Below, one piece after another: positions 14,588 through 22,749 of a DNA stretch of 25,194 nt. Position 1 is the first letter of the stretch. Every line of letters starts with the position of its first letter. The DNA comes from Deltaproteobacteria bacterium (GTDB taxonomy: Bacteria; Myxococcota_A; UBA9160; UBA4427), in NCBI GenBank assembly GCA_011051925.1, contig DRKE01000251.1, positions 1 to 25,194 on the forward strand, read 5' to 3'. The position numbers and the translations under genes are program-made. The notes under the pieces are model-generated. The model saw nothing but the letters and a program-made list of their open reading frames with translations, had not been told where the DNA came from and searched no databases.

Positions 14588-16795
14588 TTGAATCACAGCG
14601 AGATCGTCAGCTTCCTCTGGGGCGTCGCGGACCTCATTCGCGACACCTTCAAACGTGGCAAGTATCAGGACGTGATCCTGCCGCTCACCATCCTGCGCCG
14701 CCTGGACTGCGTGCTCACAGACACGAAGGAGGCGGTCCTCAGGCGCCAGGCGGAACTCAAGGGGAAGGGTCTGGAGGACCTCGACGCCCAGCTCCGGCGG
14801 GCTTCGGGCTTCGCCTTCTACAACACCTCGCGCTACGACTTCGAGAAGCTCCTCGCCGACGCGCCGCACCTGGCGGCCAACCTGCGCAACTACATCGCCG
14901 GCTTCAGCCCCAACATGCGTGAGGTGCTGGAGAAGTTCGACTTCGACAACACCATCAGCAAGCTCGACGAGGCGGGGCTGCTGTTCCAGGTGCTCGAGCG
15001 GTTCAAGAACGTCGACCTCCACCCGAAGCGGATCGACAACCCGACGATGGGCACGATCTTCGAGGATCTGATCCGCAGGTTCAACGAGGCGCTCAACGAG
15101 AACCCGGGCGAGCACTTCACGCCCCGCGACGTCGTGCACCTGATGGTGGACCTGATGCTGGCGGGCGACGAGGAACGCATCCGCCGCAAAGGCATCGTGT
15201 GCACCGTGTACGATCCCTGCTGCGGATCCGGTGGCATGCTGATGATCACCAAGGAGCACATGACGACCGGATGGCGGCGGAATGGAGACATCGTCCGACC
15301 GCCGATCAACCCCGACGCGGAGATCCACCTCTTCGGCCAGGAGGTGAACCCGGAGACCTGGGCCGTGTCGAAGTCGGACCTCTTCATGAAGGACCCGACG
15401 GGGCGCGATGCCGACAACATCGCCTACGGGAGCGTGCTCTCGAACGACCGTCACGCGGGGCGTGGCTTCGACTACCTGATCGCGAATCCCCCTTACGGCA
15501 AGGATTGGAAGCGCGACGAAGACGCTGTGCGGGCCGAGCACGAGCGCGGCGCGTCGGGCCGCTTCGCCCCGGGCCTTCCGCGCATCAGCGACGGGCAGCT
15601 CCTGTTTCTGCTCCACATGCTTGCCCACGCGAAGGACCCGAAAGAGGGCGGCTCCCGCATTGCCATCATCATGAACGGCTCGCCGCTGTTCACCGGCGAT
15701 GCCGGCAGCGGCGAGAGCGAGATCCGACGGTACATCCTGGAAAACGACCTGCTGGAAGCGCTGATCGCGCTGCCCGAGCAGCTCTTCTACAACACCGGCA
15801 TCGCGACCTACGTGTGGGTCGTCACCAACCGCAAGGCGGCTGCGCGCAAGGGCAAGGTACAGCTCGTCGACGCGAGCGGATTCTGGGTGCCGATGCGCAA
15901 GAGCCTCGGCGACAAGCGCCGCGAGATTCCGCCGGAGCGCGCGCAGGACATCCTGAAGATCCTCGCCGACTTCCGCGACGGGGACACGCGCCGGGTCACG
16001 AAGGACGGCAAGGAAGAAGAGGTGGTCGTGAGCCGCATCTTCCCGACGACCCACTTCGGCTTCCGCAAGATCACCGTCGAGCGCCCGCTGCGGCTCGACT
16101 TCCAGGCCTCGCCCGAGCGGATCGCCCGGCTCGAGGACGAGAGGGGCTTCCAGAACCTCACCAAGTCGAAGAAGAAGGGCGAAGCCGGCGAGAAGGAGCG
16201 GGCCGCGGGACGGAAACTCCAGGAGTCCATCCGCGCTCTCCTGCGCGCGCTGCCCGACACGCGCTTCACGGACCGCCAGGAATTCGAGCGTGTCCTCGGG
16301 GAGGCGGCCCGCGAGGCCGGTCTCAAGCTCTCCGCGCCCGTGCGGAAGGCCATCCTCTCTGCCCTTTCCGAGCGCGACGAGGACGCCGCGATCTGCCGGG
16401 ACAAGGAGGGTGACCCCGAGCCCGATCCCGAGCTGCGCGATACCGAGAGCGTGCCGTTGCCCGAGGGTGAGGATCCCGCCGATGCCGACGGCGTCCCGGA
16501 GAGTGTCCAGGCGTTCTTCGACCGCGAGGTCCGGCCGCACGTGCCGGACGCCTGGATCGACACCAAGAAGCGCGATCCGCGGGACGGCCGGGTCGGCATC
16601 ATCGGTTACGAGATCAACTTCAATCGCTACTTCTACCGGTACCGCCCGCCGCGCCCCCTCGAAGAGATCGAGGCCGATATCCGCGCCATCGAGGGCGACC
16701 TCGTGCGGATGCTGGCGGAGGTGACGGGGGACAGGCAGCGGAATGACGCGAGATGTCGGCAAATGCTGGAAAGTGCCGACGTTTGCATAGAATAA
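14588..16795 (+). CDS. hsdM: type I restriction-modification DNA methyltransferase subunit M
   Basis: A 735-residue N6-adenine methyltransferase, the modification subunit that works with HsdS. An N-terminal helical HsdM domain (about 1-150: FLWGVADLIRDTFKRGKYQDVILPLTILRRLD) is followed by the catalytic domain with SAM motif I DPCCGSGGM (from Asp209) and the adenine-methylation motif NPPYG (300-304). The ending GYEINFNRYFYRYRPPRPLEEI is typical of this HsdM group; the protein is longer than the ~530-residue EcoKI subunit because of a charged C-terminal third (about 490-680). The start is TTG 14588 with GAGGGAG seven bases before it. The first gene of the restriction operon, it directly follows the IS110 relic. 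The last 42 bases contain the first abiE palindrome. Confidence 0.95.
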   Translation: MNHSEIVSFLWGVADLIRDTFKRGKYQDVILPLTILRRLDCVLTDTKEAVLRRQAELKGKGLEDLDAQLRRASGFAFYNTSRYDFEKLLADAPHLAANLRNYIAGFSPNMREVLEKFDFDNTISKLDEAGLLFQVLERFKNVDLHPKRIDNPTMGTIFEDLIRRFNEALNENPGEHFTPRDVVHLMVDLMLAGDEERIRRKGIVCTVYDPCCGSGGMLMITKEHMTTGWRRNGDIVRPPINPDAEIHLFGQEVNPETWAVSKSDLFMKDPTGRDADNIAYGSVLSNDRHAGRGFDYLIANPPYGKDWKRDEDAVRAEHERGASGRFAPGLPRISDGQLLFLLHMLAHAKDPKEGGSRIAIIMNGSPLFTGDAGSGESEIRRYILENDLLEALIALPEQLFYNTGIATYVWVVTNRKAAARKGKVQLVDASGFWVPMRKSLGDKRREIPPERAQDILKILADFRDGDTRRVTKDGKEEEVVVSRIFPTTHFGFRKITVERPLRLDFQASPERIARLEDERGFQNLTKSKKKGEAGEKERAAGRKLQESIRALLRALPDTRFTDRQEFERVLGEAAREAGLKLSAPVRKAILSALSERDEDAAICRDKEGDPEPDPELRDTESVPLPEGEDPADADGVPESVQAFFDREVRPHVPDAWIDTKKRDPRDGRVGIIGYEINFNRYFYRYRPPRPLEEIEADIRAIEGDLVRMLAEVTGDRQRNDARCRQMLESADVCIE
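16754..16781. promoter_or_regulatory. abiE operator-like palindrome 1
   Basis: TGTCGGCA (16754-16761), 12-bp spacer, TGCCGACG (16774-16781); seven of eight arm positions pair. It lies within the 3' end of hsdM. Arms and spacer length are the same as in palindrome 2, whose start is 43 bp downstream. AbiEi proteins are known to repress their own promoter by binding paired inverted repeats, so this is a predicted AbiEi site. Confidence 0.7.
16788..16793 (+). promoter_or_regulatory. possible abiE -10 element
   Basis: TAGAAT differs from the -10 consensus at one position and lies between the two operator-like palindromes, where bound AbiEi would block it. No good -35 is seen at the right distance. 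An alternative promoter could use TTGCGC (16806-16811) with TACAGT (16829-16834) at 17 bp, which would give a very short leader. Confidence 0.3.
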
Positions 16796-16796
16796 A

Positions 16797-16824
16797 TGTC
16801 GGCACTTGCGCGCAACTGCCGACA
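16797..16824. promoter_or_regulatory. abiE operator-like palindrome 2
   Basis: TGTCGGCA (16797-16804), 12-bp spacer, TGCCGACA (16817-16824). All eight arm positions pair, and the spacer itself contains the palindrome TTGCGCGCAA, so 26 of 28 bases are symmetric. It ends 16 bp before the abiEi start codon. It is the best conserved of the two sites and the likely high-affinity one. Confidence 0.75.
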
Positions 16825-16840
16825 TATATACAGTCTTCCC

Positions 16841-17446
16841 ATGCGACCCGAACTCACGTACGAAGCCCTCCAGCAAGCTGGGGTCGGAGCCTTCTTCCGG
16901 CCGCGCGACCTCGTGCCGCTGGGGATCAGCCACTACCACCTCCAGCGCATGGTGGCGGAGGGGCGCGTCGAACGGGTGGGTCACGGCCTCTACCGCCTGG
17001 GCGACGTCGAGCCCACCGAGATGGAGACGATCGCGATGGTCGCCTCGGCCGTGCCGCACGCCATCGTCTGCCTGCTCTCGGCCCTGCGCGTGCACGAAAT
17101 CGGCACGCAGTCGCCCCACCAGGTGTGGCTCGCCATTGACCGCAAGGCCCGCAAGCCGGCGCGGCTCCCAGCCAAGGTGCGCATCGTCCGCTTCTCCGGG
17201 CAGATGCTGAGCTACGGGGTGATCACCCGGCCCATGCAGGGAGTGGACGTTCGGCTCACCAATCCCGCCCGCACGGTGGTGGACTGCTTCCGTTACCGCA
17301 ACAAGGTCGGCCTCGACGTCGCCATGGAGGCGCTGCGCGACGCGGTCCGCTCACGGAAGGCCATGGTCAGCGAGATCGATCGGGCGGCCGAGGTCTGCCG
17401 TATTCGCAGCGTCATCGGACCTTACCTGGAGGCTCTCTCGGTATGA
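16841..17446 (+). CDS. abiEi: AbiEi family antitoxin / transcriptional repressor
   Basis: A 201-residue antitoxin of the type IV AbiE system. The N-terminal winged helix (about 10-50: FRPRDLVPLGISHYHLQRMV then GRVERVGHGLYRL) binds DNA, and the C-terminal domain includes the family signature NPARTVVDCFRYRNKVGLDVAMEALRDAV. Characterised AbiEi proteins counter AbiEii toxicity and repress their own operon. ATG 16841 gives the usual family N-terminus, though no Shine-Dalgarno is visible; an in-frame ATG at 16796, immediately after the hsdM stop, would add 15 residues encoded by palindrome 2. The stop overlaps the abiEii start (ATGA), so the pair is translationally coupled. Confidence 0.92.
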   Translation: MRPELTYEALQQAGVGAFFRPRDLVPLGISHYHLQRMVAEGRVERVGHGLYRLGDVEPTEMETIAMVASAVPHAIVCLLSALRVHEIGTQSPHQVWLAIDRKARKPARLPAKVRIVRFSGQMLSYGVITRPMQGVDVRLTNPARTVVDCFRYRNKVGLDVAMEALRDAVRSRKAMVSEIDRAAEVCRIRSVIGPYLEALSV

Positions 17447-18369
17447 GCAGCGGCGGTACGGACCGCAGGGGCCAATCGATCCAACAGCGCCTGCGCAACT
17501 CGCTGGGACCCGATTTGACGCTCGGCATGCAGCGCTACGCCGTCGAGCGGTTCCTTTACCGGCTCGGCCGGTCTTCCCTCCGGGAGCGTTACGTGCTCGA
17601 GGGCGCGACGCTCTTTGCCATCTGGGGGACGGCCTATCGACCGACCCGCGACATCGACTTCACCGGCTACGGCAGCTCTGACCCGGACGACGTCATCCGG
17701 GACATTCGCGAAATCTGCGACATCCCGGATCCCGTCGACCCGCTCGTCTTCGACACGGACACGATTACCGCTGAGCCCATTCGGGACGGATCCGAGTACG
17801 ACGGGCTGCGAGTCCGCATTCGTGCCAGGCTGGGCCGGTCGGAGATCCTGGTGCAGATCGATGTAGGATTCGGCAACGCCATTGTCCCCGCCGCGGAGGA
17901 GACTGAGGTCCGGACGATCCTAGGCGATCCATCACCGCAGATCCTCGCCTACCCGCGAGAGTCAGTGGTCGCGGAGAAGTTGAACGCCATGGTCACGCTG
18001 GGCGAGCGCAACAGTCGCTACAAGGACTTCTACGATCTCCACGCGATCGCGAACGGCTTCCCATTCGACAAGAACACTGTCGTCCGTGCCGTGCGAGCGA
18101 CGTTCGAGCGGCGGTCCACGCCGATCACCAAGTCACTGGCGGCGCCCCCTACCGCGCCATTCTTCGCGGACGGCGAACGCCAGACCCAGTGGCGGACCTA
18201 CGTCACCCGCAACGGCCGCGACGGCGTCCCGACGGATTTCCAGCAGGTCGGCGACCTGCTCGCTCGGTTCCTCCGGCCCGTCTGGGAGGCCCTGGGCATC
18301 TCGGGCGAGAACGCGGGCGACTGGCCGCCTGGCGGGCCATGGTCGACCACAGGAGACCTTCACCGATGA
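17443..18369 (+). CDS. abiEii: AbiEii/AbiGii family nucleotidyltransferase toxin
   Basis: A 308-residue DNA-polymerase-beta-like nucleotidyltransferase, the toxin of the AbiE pair. The Gly-containing motif EGATLFAIWG (53-62) is followed by the metal-binding DID (Asp70, Asp72) and a later Asp140 (VQID). The family motif VAEKLNAMVTLGERNSRYKDFYDL holds Lys179, Lys194, Asp195 and Asp198. Known relatives block growth during phage infection; some AbiEii/MenT-type enzymes add nucleotides to tRNA. It shares ATGA junctions with abiEi upstream and the DUF262 gene downstream. All key residues are present, so it should be active unless held by AbiEi. Confidence 0.92.
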   Translation: MSSGGTDRRGQSIQQRLRNSLGPDLTLGMQRYAVERFLYRLGRSSLRERYVLEGATLFAIWGTAYRPTRDIDFTGYGSSDPDDVIRDIREICDIPDPVDPLVFDTDTITAEPIRDGSEYDGLRVRIRARLGRSEILVQIDVGFGNAIVPAAEETEVRTILGDPSPQILAYPRESVVAEKLNAMVTLGERNSRYKDFYDLHAIANGFPFDKNTVVRAVRATFERRSTPITKSLAAPPTAPFFADGERQTQWRTYVTRNGRDGVPTDFQQVGDLLARFLRPVWEALGISGENAGDWPPGGPWSTTGDLHR

Positions 18370-20237
18370 TTGGCGCGAGCTTCGACAGCACCAAGACCCC
18401 GCTCCAGGATCTGCTCGCCTGGGCCCACCAGGGCAAGCTCCAGCTCCCGGACTTCCAGCGCGGCTGGGTGTGGGACGACGAGCGCATCCGCAGCCTCATC
18501 GCGAGCGTCTCGGTCTCGTTCCCGATCGGTGCGGTGATGCTGCTCGAGACGGGCGGAGAGCACGTCCGCTTCAAGCCGCGACCGCTGGCGGGGACCGACA
18601 CGAGCCTGCGCCACGTGGAGCCCGAGACCCTGATCCTCGACGGCCAGCAGCGCCTCACCTCGCTCTATCAGGCGTTGATGGGCGAGTCGGCCGTCGAGAC
18701 CAAGGACGCGAGGGGCAAGGCGATCCGCCGCTGGTACTACTTCGACATGAAGAAGGCGGTCGCGAACGACGACGATCGCGAGGACGCCGTGCGGAGCGTC
18801 CCCGAGGACCGCCTGGTCAAGACGTTCGGCGGAGAGATCGCGCTGGATCTCACCGCGCCGGAGCGGGAGTATGCCGAGGACCTCTTCCCGGCGAACCGGG
18901 TCTTCCAGAGCGCCGAGTGGAGGCAGGCGTACAACCAGCACTGGAACTACGCCCCCGAGAAGATCCAGCTCTACGACGCCTTCGAGCGCGAGGTCGTCAA
19001 GCGCTTCGAGCAGTACCAGCTGCCCGCGATCGAGCTGAAGAAGGAGACGCCGAAGGAGGCCGTGTGCCTCGTCTTCGAGCGCGTGAACACGGGCGGCGTC
19101 GCGCTCAACGTCTTCGAGCTCCTTACCGCCGCGTTCGCGGCCGACGACTTCCAGCTCCGCGACGACTGGGATGCCCGCGAGAGGCGCCTGAAGGGCGCAC
19201 ACCCGGTCCTGGCGAGCCTCCAGAACGACGACTTCCTGCAGGCGATCTCGCTCCTCGTCACTCAGGAGCGAAGGCGCGGCGCCCTGGAGAGCGGAACCGC
19301 ACCCCACGAGGCGCCCGGCATCAGCTGCAAGCGCAAGGACATCCTGAGGCTCGAGGTGGGAGACTGGAAGACCTGGGCCGATCGCGTGGAAGAGGGCTTC
19401 GTCCGCGCCGCCCGCTTCCTCCACGGCCAGAAGATCTTCAAGGCGCGGGATCTCCCCTACCGCACGCAGCTCGTGCCGCTCGCCGCGATCTTCGTGGACC
19501 TCGGCAAGGACGGCGAGACCGAGGGCGCTCGCCAGAAGATCGCCCGCTGGTACTGGTGCGGGGTGCTGGGCGAGCTCTACGGCGGCGCCATCGAGACCCG
19601 CTTCGCCCGCGACCTGCCCGAGGTCGTGGCGCTCGTCCGGGGTCAGGCCGCCGAGCCCACGACGATCCAGGAGTCGAGCTTCCAGGCCGGGCGCCTGCTC
19701 ACGCTTCGCACCCGCAACAGCGCCGCCTACAAGGGCCTCTACGCGCTGCTCATGCGCGACGGCGCGCGCGACTTCAGGACCGGCGAGCCGATCGAGGCGC
19801 AGGCCTTCTTCGACGACAAGATCGACATTCACCACATCTTCCCCGAGCGCTGGTGCAAGACGAAGGCGCTCGATCGGGCCGTGTACAACAGCGTCATCAA
19901 CAAGACGCCGCTCGCCGCCCGCACCAACCGCCAGATCGGCGGCCGGGCACCGTCGAAGTATCTGCTGGTGGTCGAAAAGGCGGCGGGCATCGACCCCGCC
20001 GGCATGGACGAGATCCTGAGAAGCCACTGCATCGCTCCCGAGCATTTGCGCGCGGACGAATTCTGGGCCTTCCTGGCCGCCCGCGCCGAAGCGCTGCTCC
20101 AGCGCATCGAGACGGCCACCGGGAAGACGGTGACCCGCGAGCCGGGGCTCTTCGAGCCGGGCGTCGAGGTGGAGAGCTACGACGAGGGCCCGGAGGACTG
20201 GGAAGCCGAGGAGTCGCTCGAGGAGGCGGCGTCGTGA
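18366..20237 (+). CDS. DUF262 + HNH (GmrSD-like) protein, probable type IV restriction nuclease
   Basis: A 623-residue protein. The N-terminal DUF262 domain has LPDFQRGWVW (27-36) and the nucleotide-linked DGQQR (92-96, in LILDGQQRLTSLY), then FERVNTGGVALNVFELLTA. The C-terminal domain has the HNH/DUF1524-like DIHHIFPERW (His489/His490) with a following NKTPLAARTNRQIGG. In GmrSD and BrxU, DUF262 uses NTP and HNH cuts DNA with modified (glucosylated or hydroxymethylated) cytosines; this single-chain protein may do the same. ATG 18366 overlaps the abiEii stop, with AGGAGA upstream. It lies between the AbiE pair and hsdS inside the type I operon. It could instead regulate or assist the type I complex. 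Confidence 0.88.
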   Translation: MIGASFDSTKTPLQDLLAWAHQGKLQLPDFQRGWVWDDERIRSLIASVSVSFPIGAVMLLETGGEHVRFKPRPLAGTDTSLRHVEPETLILDGQQRLTSLYQALMGESAVETKDARGKAIRRWYYFDMKKAVANDDDREDAVRSVPEDRLVKTFGGEIALDLTAPEREYAEDLFPANRVFQSAEWRQAYNQHWNYAPEKIQLYDAFEREVVKRFEQYQLPAIELKKETPKEAVCLVFERVNTGGVALNVFELLTAAFAADDFQLRDDWDARERRLKGAHPVLASLQNDDFLQAISLLVTQERRRGALESGTAPHEAPGISCKRKDILRLEVGDWKTWADRVEEGFVRAARFLHGQKIFKARDLPYRTQLVPLAAIFVDLGKDGETEGARQKIARWYWCGVLGELYGGAIETRFARDLPEVVALVRGQAAEPTTIQESSFQAGRLLTLRTRNSAAYKGLYALLMRDGARDFRTGEPIEAQAFFDDKIDIHHIFPERWCKTKALDRAVYNSVINKTPLAARTNRQIGGRAPSKYLLVVEKAAGIDPAGMDEILRSHCIAPEHLRADEFWAFLAARAEALLQRIETATGKTVTREPGLFEPGVEVESYDEGPEDWEAEESLEEAAS

Positions 20238-21607
20238 GTGAGCTGGAGCAGATCGAGCAGGCACGCCCGCGCCGCTTCCGGCCGTATCCGGAATACAAGG
20301 ACTCCGGCGTCGACTGGCTGGGCGAGATCCCGGCGCATTGGGAGGTGAAGCAAGTCAAGAGAGTGTTTCGTGTCGAGAATGGATCGACTCCGAAGAGCGG
20401 AGAGCCCGACTACTGGGACGGCGACATTCCTTGGGTGACGCCCGACGATCTCGGCAAGCTAGACGGCAGGGTTCTGGCAGAGACGGGTCGCTACATCACC
20501 GAGAAAGGATTCGCTAGCTGCGGAACGCACATGGTTCCGGAGGGCAGTCTCATCTTGTCGACACGGGCGCCTATCGGTCACCTTGCTATCGCAGGAATGC
20601 CCCTCTGTACCAATCAAGGGTGCCGATCGCTGGTCTTTCGAGAACGCGGCAACACGTTGTTCATCTATTTCGAGCTCGCCGCAGCGCGGCCAGTTCTCGA
20701 AGCTTCCGGGCAGGGCAGCACTTTCATGGAGCTTGGGAAGGAGGACCTCGAAGCTTCACCCCTGACCGTCCCGCCCGATCGCGAGCAGGAGGCGATCGCC
20801 GCCTTCCTCGACCGCGAGACGGCGAAGATCGATGCGCTGGTGGCGAGGAAGGAGCGGCTGATCGAGCTGCTCCAGGAGAAGCGCACCGCCCTCATCACCC
20901 GCGCTGTCACCAAGGGCCTCGACCCGACCGTCCCCATGAAGGACTCCGGCGTGGAGTGGTTGGGCGAGATCCCGGCGCATTGGGAGGTGAAGCGAATCCG
21001 CGATGTCGCGGAAAGCCTGCAGACTGGACCGTTTGGAAGCCAGCTCCATGCGAGCGAGTACGTGCTTGGCGAGCACCCGGTGATCAATCCGGCCAACTTG
21101 CGAGACGGGGGGCTTATTCCCGACGAGGATTGCACGGTAGATGAAGCCACTGCAGAACGACTTGCGCACCACCGGCTTCGAGACGGCGACATTCTCTTCG
21201 CACGTCGTGGAGAGCTTGGCCGCTGCGGGCTCGTCAAGAATCAGGAAGCGGGTTGGCTCTGCGGAACTGGATGCCTACGGCTGCGCGTTCGTTGTGATGC
21301 AGCACGCCCGGAATTCTTGATACGCCTTCTATCCACGTCGGGTGTGGCCGACTGGCTTAGCCTTCAGTCAGTTGGTGCGACGATGCAGAATCTCAACACC
21401 TCCATAATCGGACGAATTCCGCTTGTGGTTCCCCCAACGGCGGAGCAAGAGGCCATCGCCGCCTTCCTCGACCGCGAGACGGCGAAGATCGACGCCCTCG
21501 TCACCAAGGTCCGCGAGGCCATCGACCGCCTCAAGGAGTTCCGCACCGCCCTGATCTCCGCGGCGGTCACGGGCAAGATCGACGTCCGCGGGGAGGTGTC
21601 TGCGTGA
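20234..21607 (+). CDS. hsdS: type I restriction-modification specificity subunit S
   Basis: A 457-residue DNA-recognition subunit that directs HsdM and HsdR. Two target-recognition domains (about 30-175 and 248-395) are each preceded by a copy of KDSGV(D/E)WLGEIPAHWEVK and followed by a copy of EQEAIAAFLDRETAKIDALV, which begins the conserved coiled-coil spacer. The two halves thus read a bipartite, asymmetric DNA target. The first TRD contains STRAPIGHLAIAG and the second ILFARRGELGRCGLV, typical of HsdS. The start is GTG 20234, sharing GTGA with the DUF262 stop; the frame is open far upstream, but that is the antiparallel-frame shadow of the DUF262 gene. Its stop overlaps the next GTG start. 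Confidence 0.95.
   Translation: MSELEQIEQARPRRFRPYPEYKDSGVDWLGEIPAHWEVKQVKRVFRVENGSTPKSGEPDYWDGDIPWVTPDDLGKLDGRVLAETGRYITEKGFASCGTHMVPEGSLILSTRAPIGHLAIAGMPLCTNQGCRSLVFRERGNTLFIYFELAAARPVLEASGQGSTFMELGKEDLEASPLTVPPDREQEAIAAFLDRETAKIDALVARKERLIELLQEKRTALITRAVTKGLDPTVPMKDSGVEWLGEIPAHWEVKRIRDVAESLQTGPFGSQLHASEYVLGEHPVINPANLRDGGLIPDEDCTVDEATAERLAHHRLRDGDILFARRGELGRCGLVKNQEAGWLCGTGCLRLRVRCDAARPEFLIRLLSTSGVADWLSLQSVGATMQNLNTSIIGRIPLVVPPTAEQEAIAAFLDRETAKIDALVTKVREAIDRLKEFRTALISAAVTGKIDVRGEVSA
20297..20350 (+). repeat. hsdS direct repeat A, copy 1
   Basis: A 54-bp copy encoding KDSGVDWLGEIPAHWEVK at the head of TRD1; nearly identical at DNA level to 20939-20992 (I count 4 differences). Homologous recombination between copies could swap or delete TRDs. 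Confidence 0.9.
20783..20842 (+). repeat. hsdS direct repeat B, copy 1
   Basis: A 60-bp copy encoding EQEAIAAFLDRETAKIDALV after TRD1, the start of the central spacer helix. It matches 21443-21502 closely, with only a few synonymous differences. Confidence 0.9.
20939..20992 (+). repeat. hsdS direct repeat A, copy 2
   Basis: The second copy of the 54-bp repeat, at the head of TRD2, encoding KDSGVEWLGEIPAHWEVK. Confidence 0.9.
21443..21502 (+). repeat. hsdS direct repeat B, copy 2
   Basis: The second copy of the 60-bp repeat, following TRD2 and starting the C-terminal spacer helix. Confidence 0.9.
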
Positions 21608-22749
21608 ACAGGGTTCCGGTCGAGCCGCGCATGCTGACCTGGGCGCGCGAGCGCGCGGGGCGCGGGGTGGAGGATCTGGCCGCGAAGTTCCCGAAGCTCG
21701 CGGAGTGGGAGGCCGGGGAGCGGCAGCCGACTCTCAGGCAGCTCGAGGCCTTCTCGAAGGCCGTGCACGTACCGATCGGCTTCCTCTTCCTGCGCGAGCC
21801 GCCGGAGGAGCCCGTGCCGATTCCGGACTTCCGCACGATCGCGGACGAACCTCTCGGGCGGCCGAGCCCCGACCTATTCGACACGCTGTATCTGTGCCAG
21901 CAGCGCCAGGACTGGTACCGCGACTGGGCGCGCCGGATGGGCGAGGAGCCAGTGGCTTTCGTCGGTTCGGTGCGGGTCGGCGACGACGTCGAACGCGCGG
22001 CCGCGGCCATCCGGCACGCGCTGGGCTTCGATGTGGAGGCGCGCCGGAAGATGCCGACCTGGACCGAGGCGCTGCGTCACTTCATCGCACAGGCGGAGGA
22101 GATCGGCGTCCTCGTGATGGTGAGCGGTGTGGTCGGGAGCAACAACCGTCGCAAGCTCGACCCGCAGGAGTTCCGTGGCTTTGCCCTTGCCGATCCGCTG
22201 GCGCCGCTCGTGTTCGTGAACGGTGCCGACACCAAGGCCGCTCAGATGTTCACACTGGCCCACGAGCTGGCCCACCTGTGGATCGCGCAGTCGGCCCTCT
22301 CGGATGCCGGGGCGCGGGAGGAGCCCGACCAGGCGGTCGAGCGCTGGTGCAATCGGGTGGCTGCGGAGCTGCTCGTGCCGATGCGCCTATTCCGTGACGT
22401 GCACGAGCCGAGGTCCACGAGCCGCGAGGAGCTCGACCGGCTCGCGCGGTACTTCAAGGTGAGCACGCTCGTCATCCTACGGCGCATGCGCGACGCGGGA
22501 ACGTTACGCGGAGGGGATTACTGGCGGGCGTACGACGAGGAGCTGGCCCGACTTCAAGCCCGCCCGAAGGCGCGCGGCGGCGACTTCTACCTGAGCCAGG
22601 CGGCCCGGGCGAGCCGCCGGTTCGCGCGTGCTGTGGTGATCAGCACGTTCGAAGGACACACGGCGTTCACCGAGGCCTTCCGGATGCTCGGCGTCCGAAA
22701 GACCGAGACGCTGCGCCGGTTCGCCGAGGAAGTGGGGGTTTCCGTCTGA
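21604..22749 (+). CDS. XRE-type HTH + ImmA/IrrE metallopeptidase
   Basis: A 381-residue protein with an N-terminal XRE-like helix-turn-helix (about 8-60: MLTWARERAGRGVEDLAAKF, then WEAGERQPTLRQLEAFSKA) and a zinc-peptidase domain with HELAH (His220, Glu221, His224) plus the downstream acidic ligand region NRVAAELLVPM (250-260). ImmA/IrrE proteases cut repressors in mobile elements and stress circuits. This long XRE-ImmA type is commonly found just upstream of a DUF4411 PIN-like gene and is regarded as the antitoxin/regulator of that pair. The start is GTG 21604, overlapping the hsdS stop. The stop overlaps the PIN gene start by one base. Confidence 0.92.
   Translation: MNRVPVEPRMLTWARERAGRGVEDLAAKFPKLAEWEAGERQPTLRQLEAFSKAVHVPIGFLFLREPPEEPVPIPDFRTIADEPLGRPSPDLFDTLYLCQQRQDWYRDWARRMGEEPVAFVGSVRVGDDVERAAAAIRHALGFDVEARRKMPTWTEALRHFIAQAEEIGVLVMVSGVVGSNNRRKLDPQEFRGFALADPLAPLVFVNGADTKAAQMFTLAHELAHLWIAQSALSDAGAREEPDQAVERWCNRVAAELLVPMRLFRDVHEPRSTSREELDRLARYFKVSTLVILRRMRDAGTLRGGDYWRAYDEELARLQARPKARGGDFYLSQAARASRRFARAVVISTFEGHTAFTEAFRMLGVRKTETLRRFAEEVGVSV

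Noticed and set aside
14534..17119. 861-residue open frame on the minus strand opposite hsdM and abiEi
   Set aside because: It is the antisense of strongly supported genes. Its composition (Arg/Val/Leu/Glu/Asp-rich, no domain) is what GC-rich antisense frames give.
18086..20233. Extension of the hsdS frame ~2.1 kb upstream
   Set aside because: The extension is Arg/Pro/Ala-rich shadow of abiEii and the DUF262 gene. GTG 20234 at the DUF262 stop gives a normal HsdS N-terminus.
18360..20264. 634-residue minus-strand frame opposite the DUF262 gene
   Set aside because: Shadow of the real gene; no recognisable motif, and the coding strand carries DUF262 and HNH motifs.
20297..21502. Possible CRISPR-like or other repeat array
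   Set aside because: Only two copies of each repeat, both inside hsdS coding sequence and encoding conserved protein segments. No CRISPR array was seen anywhere in the window.
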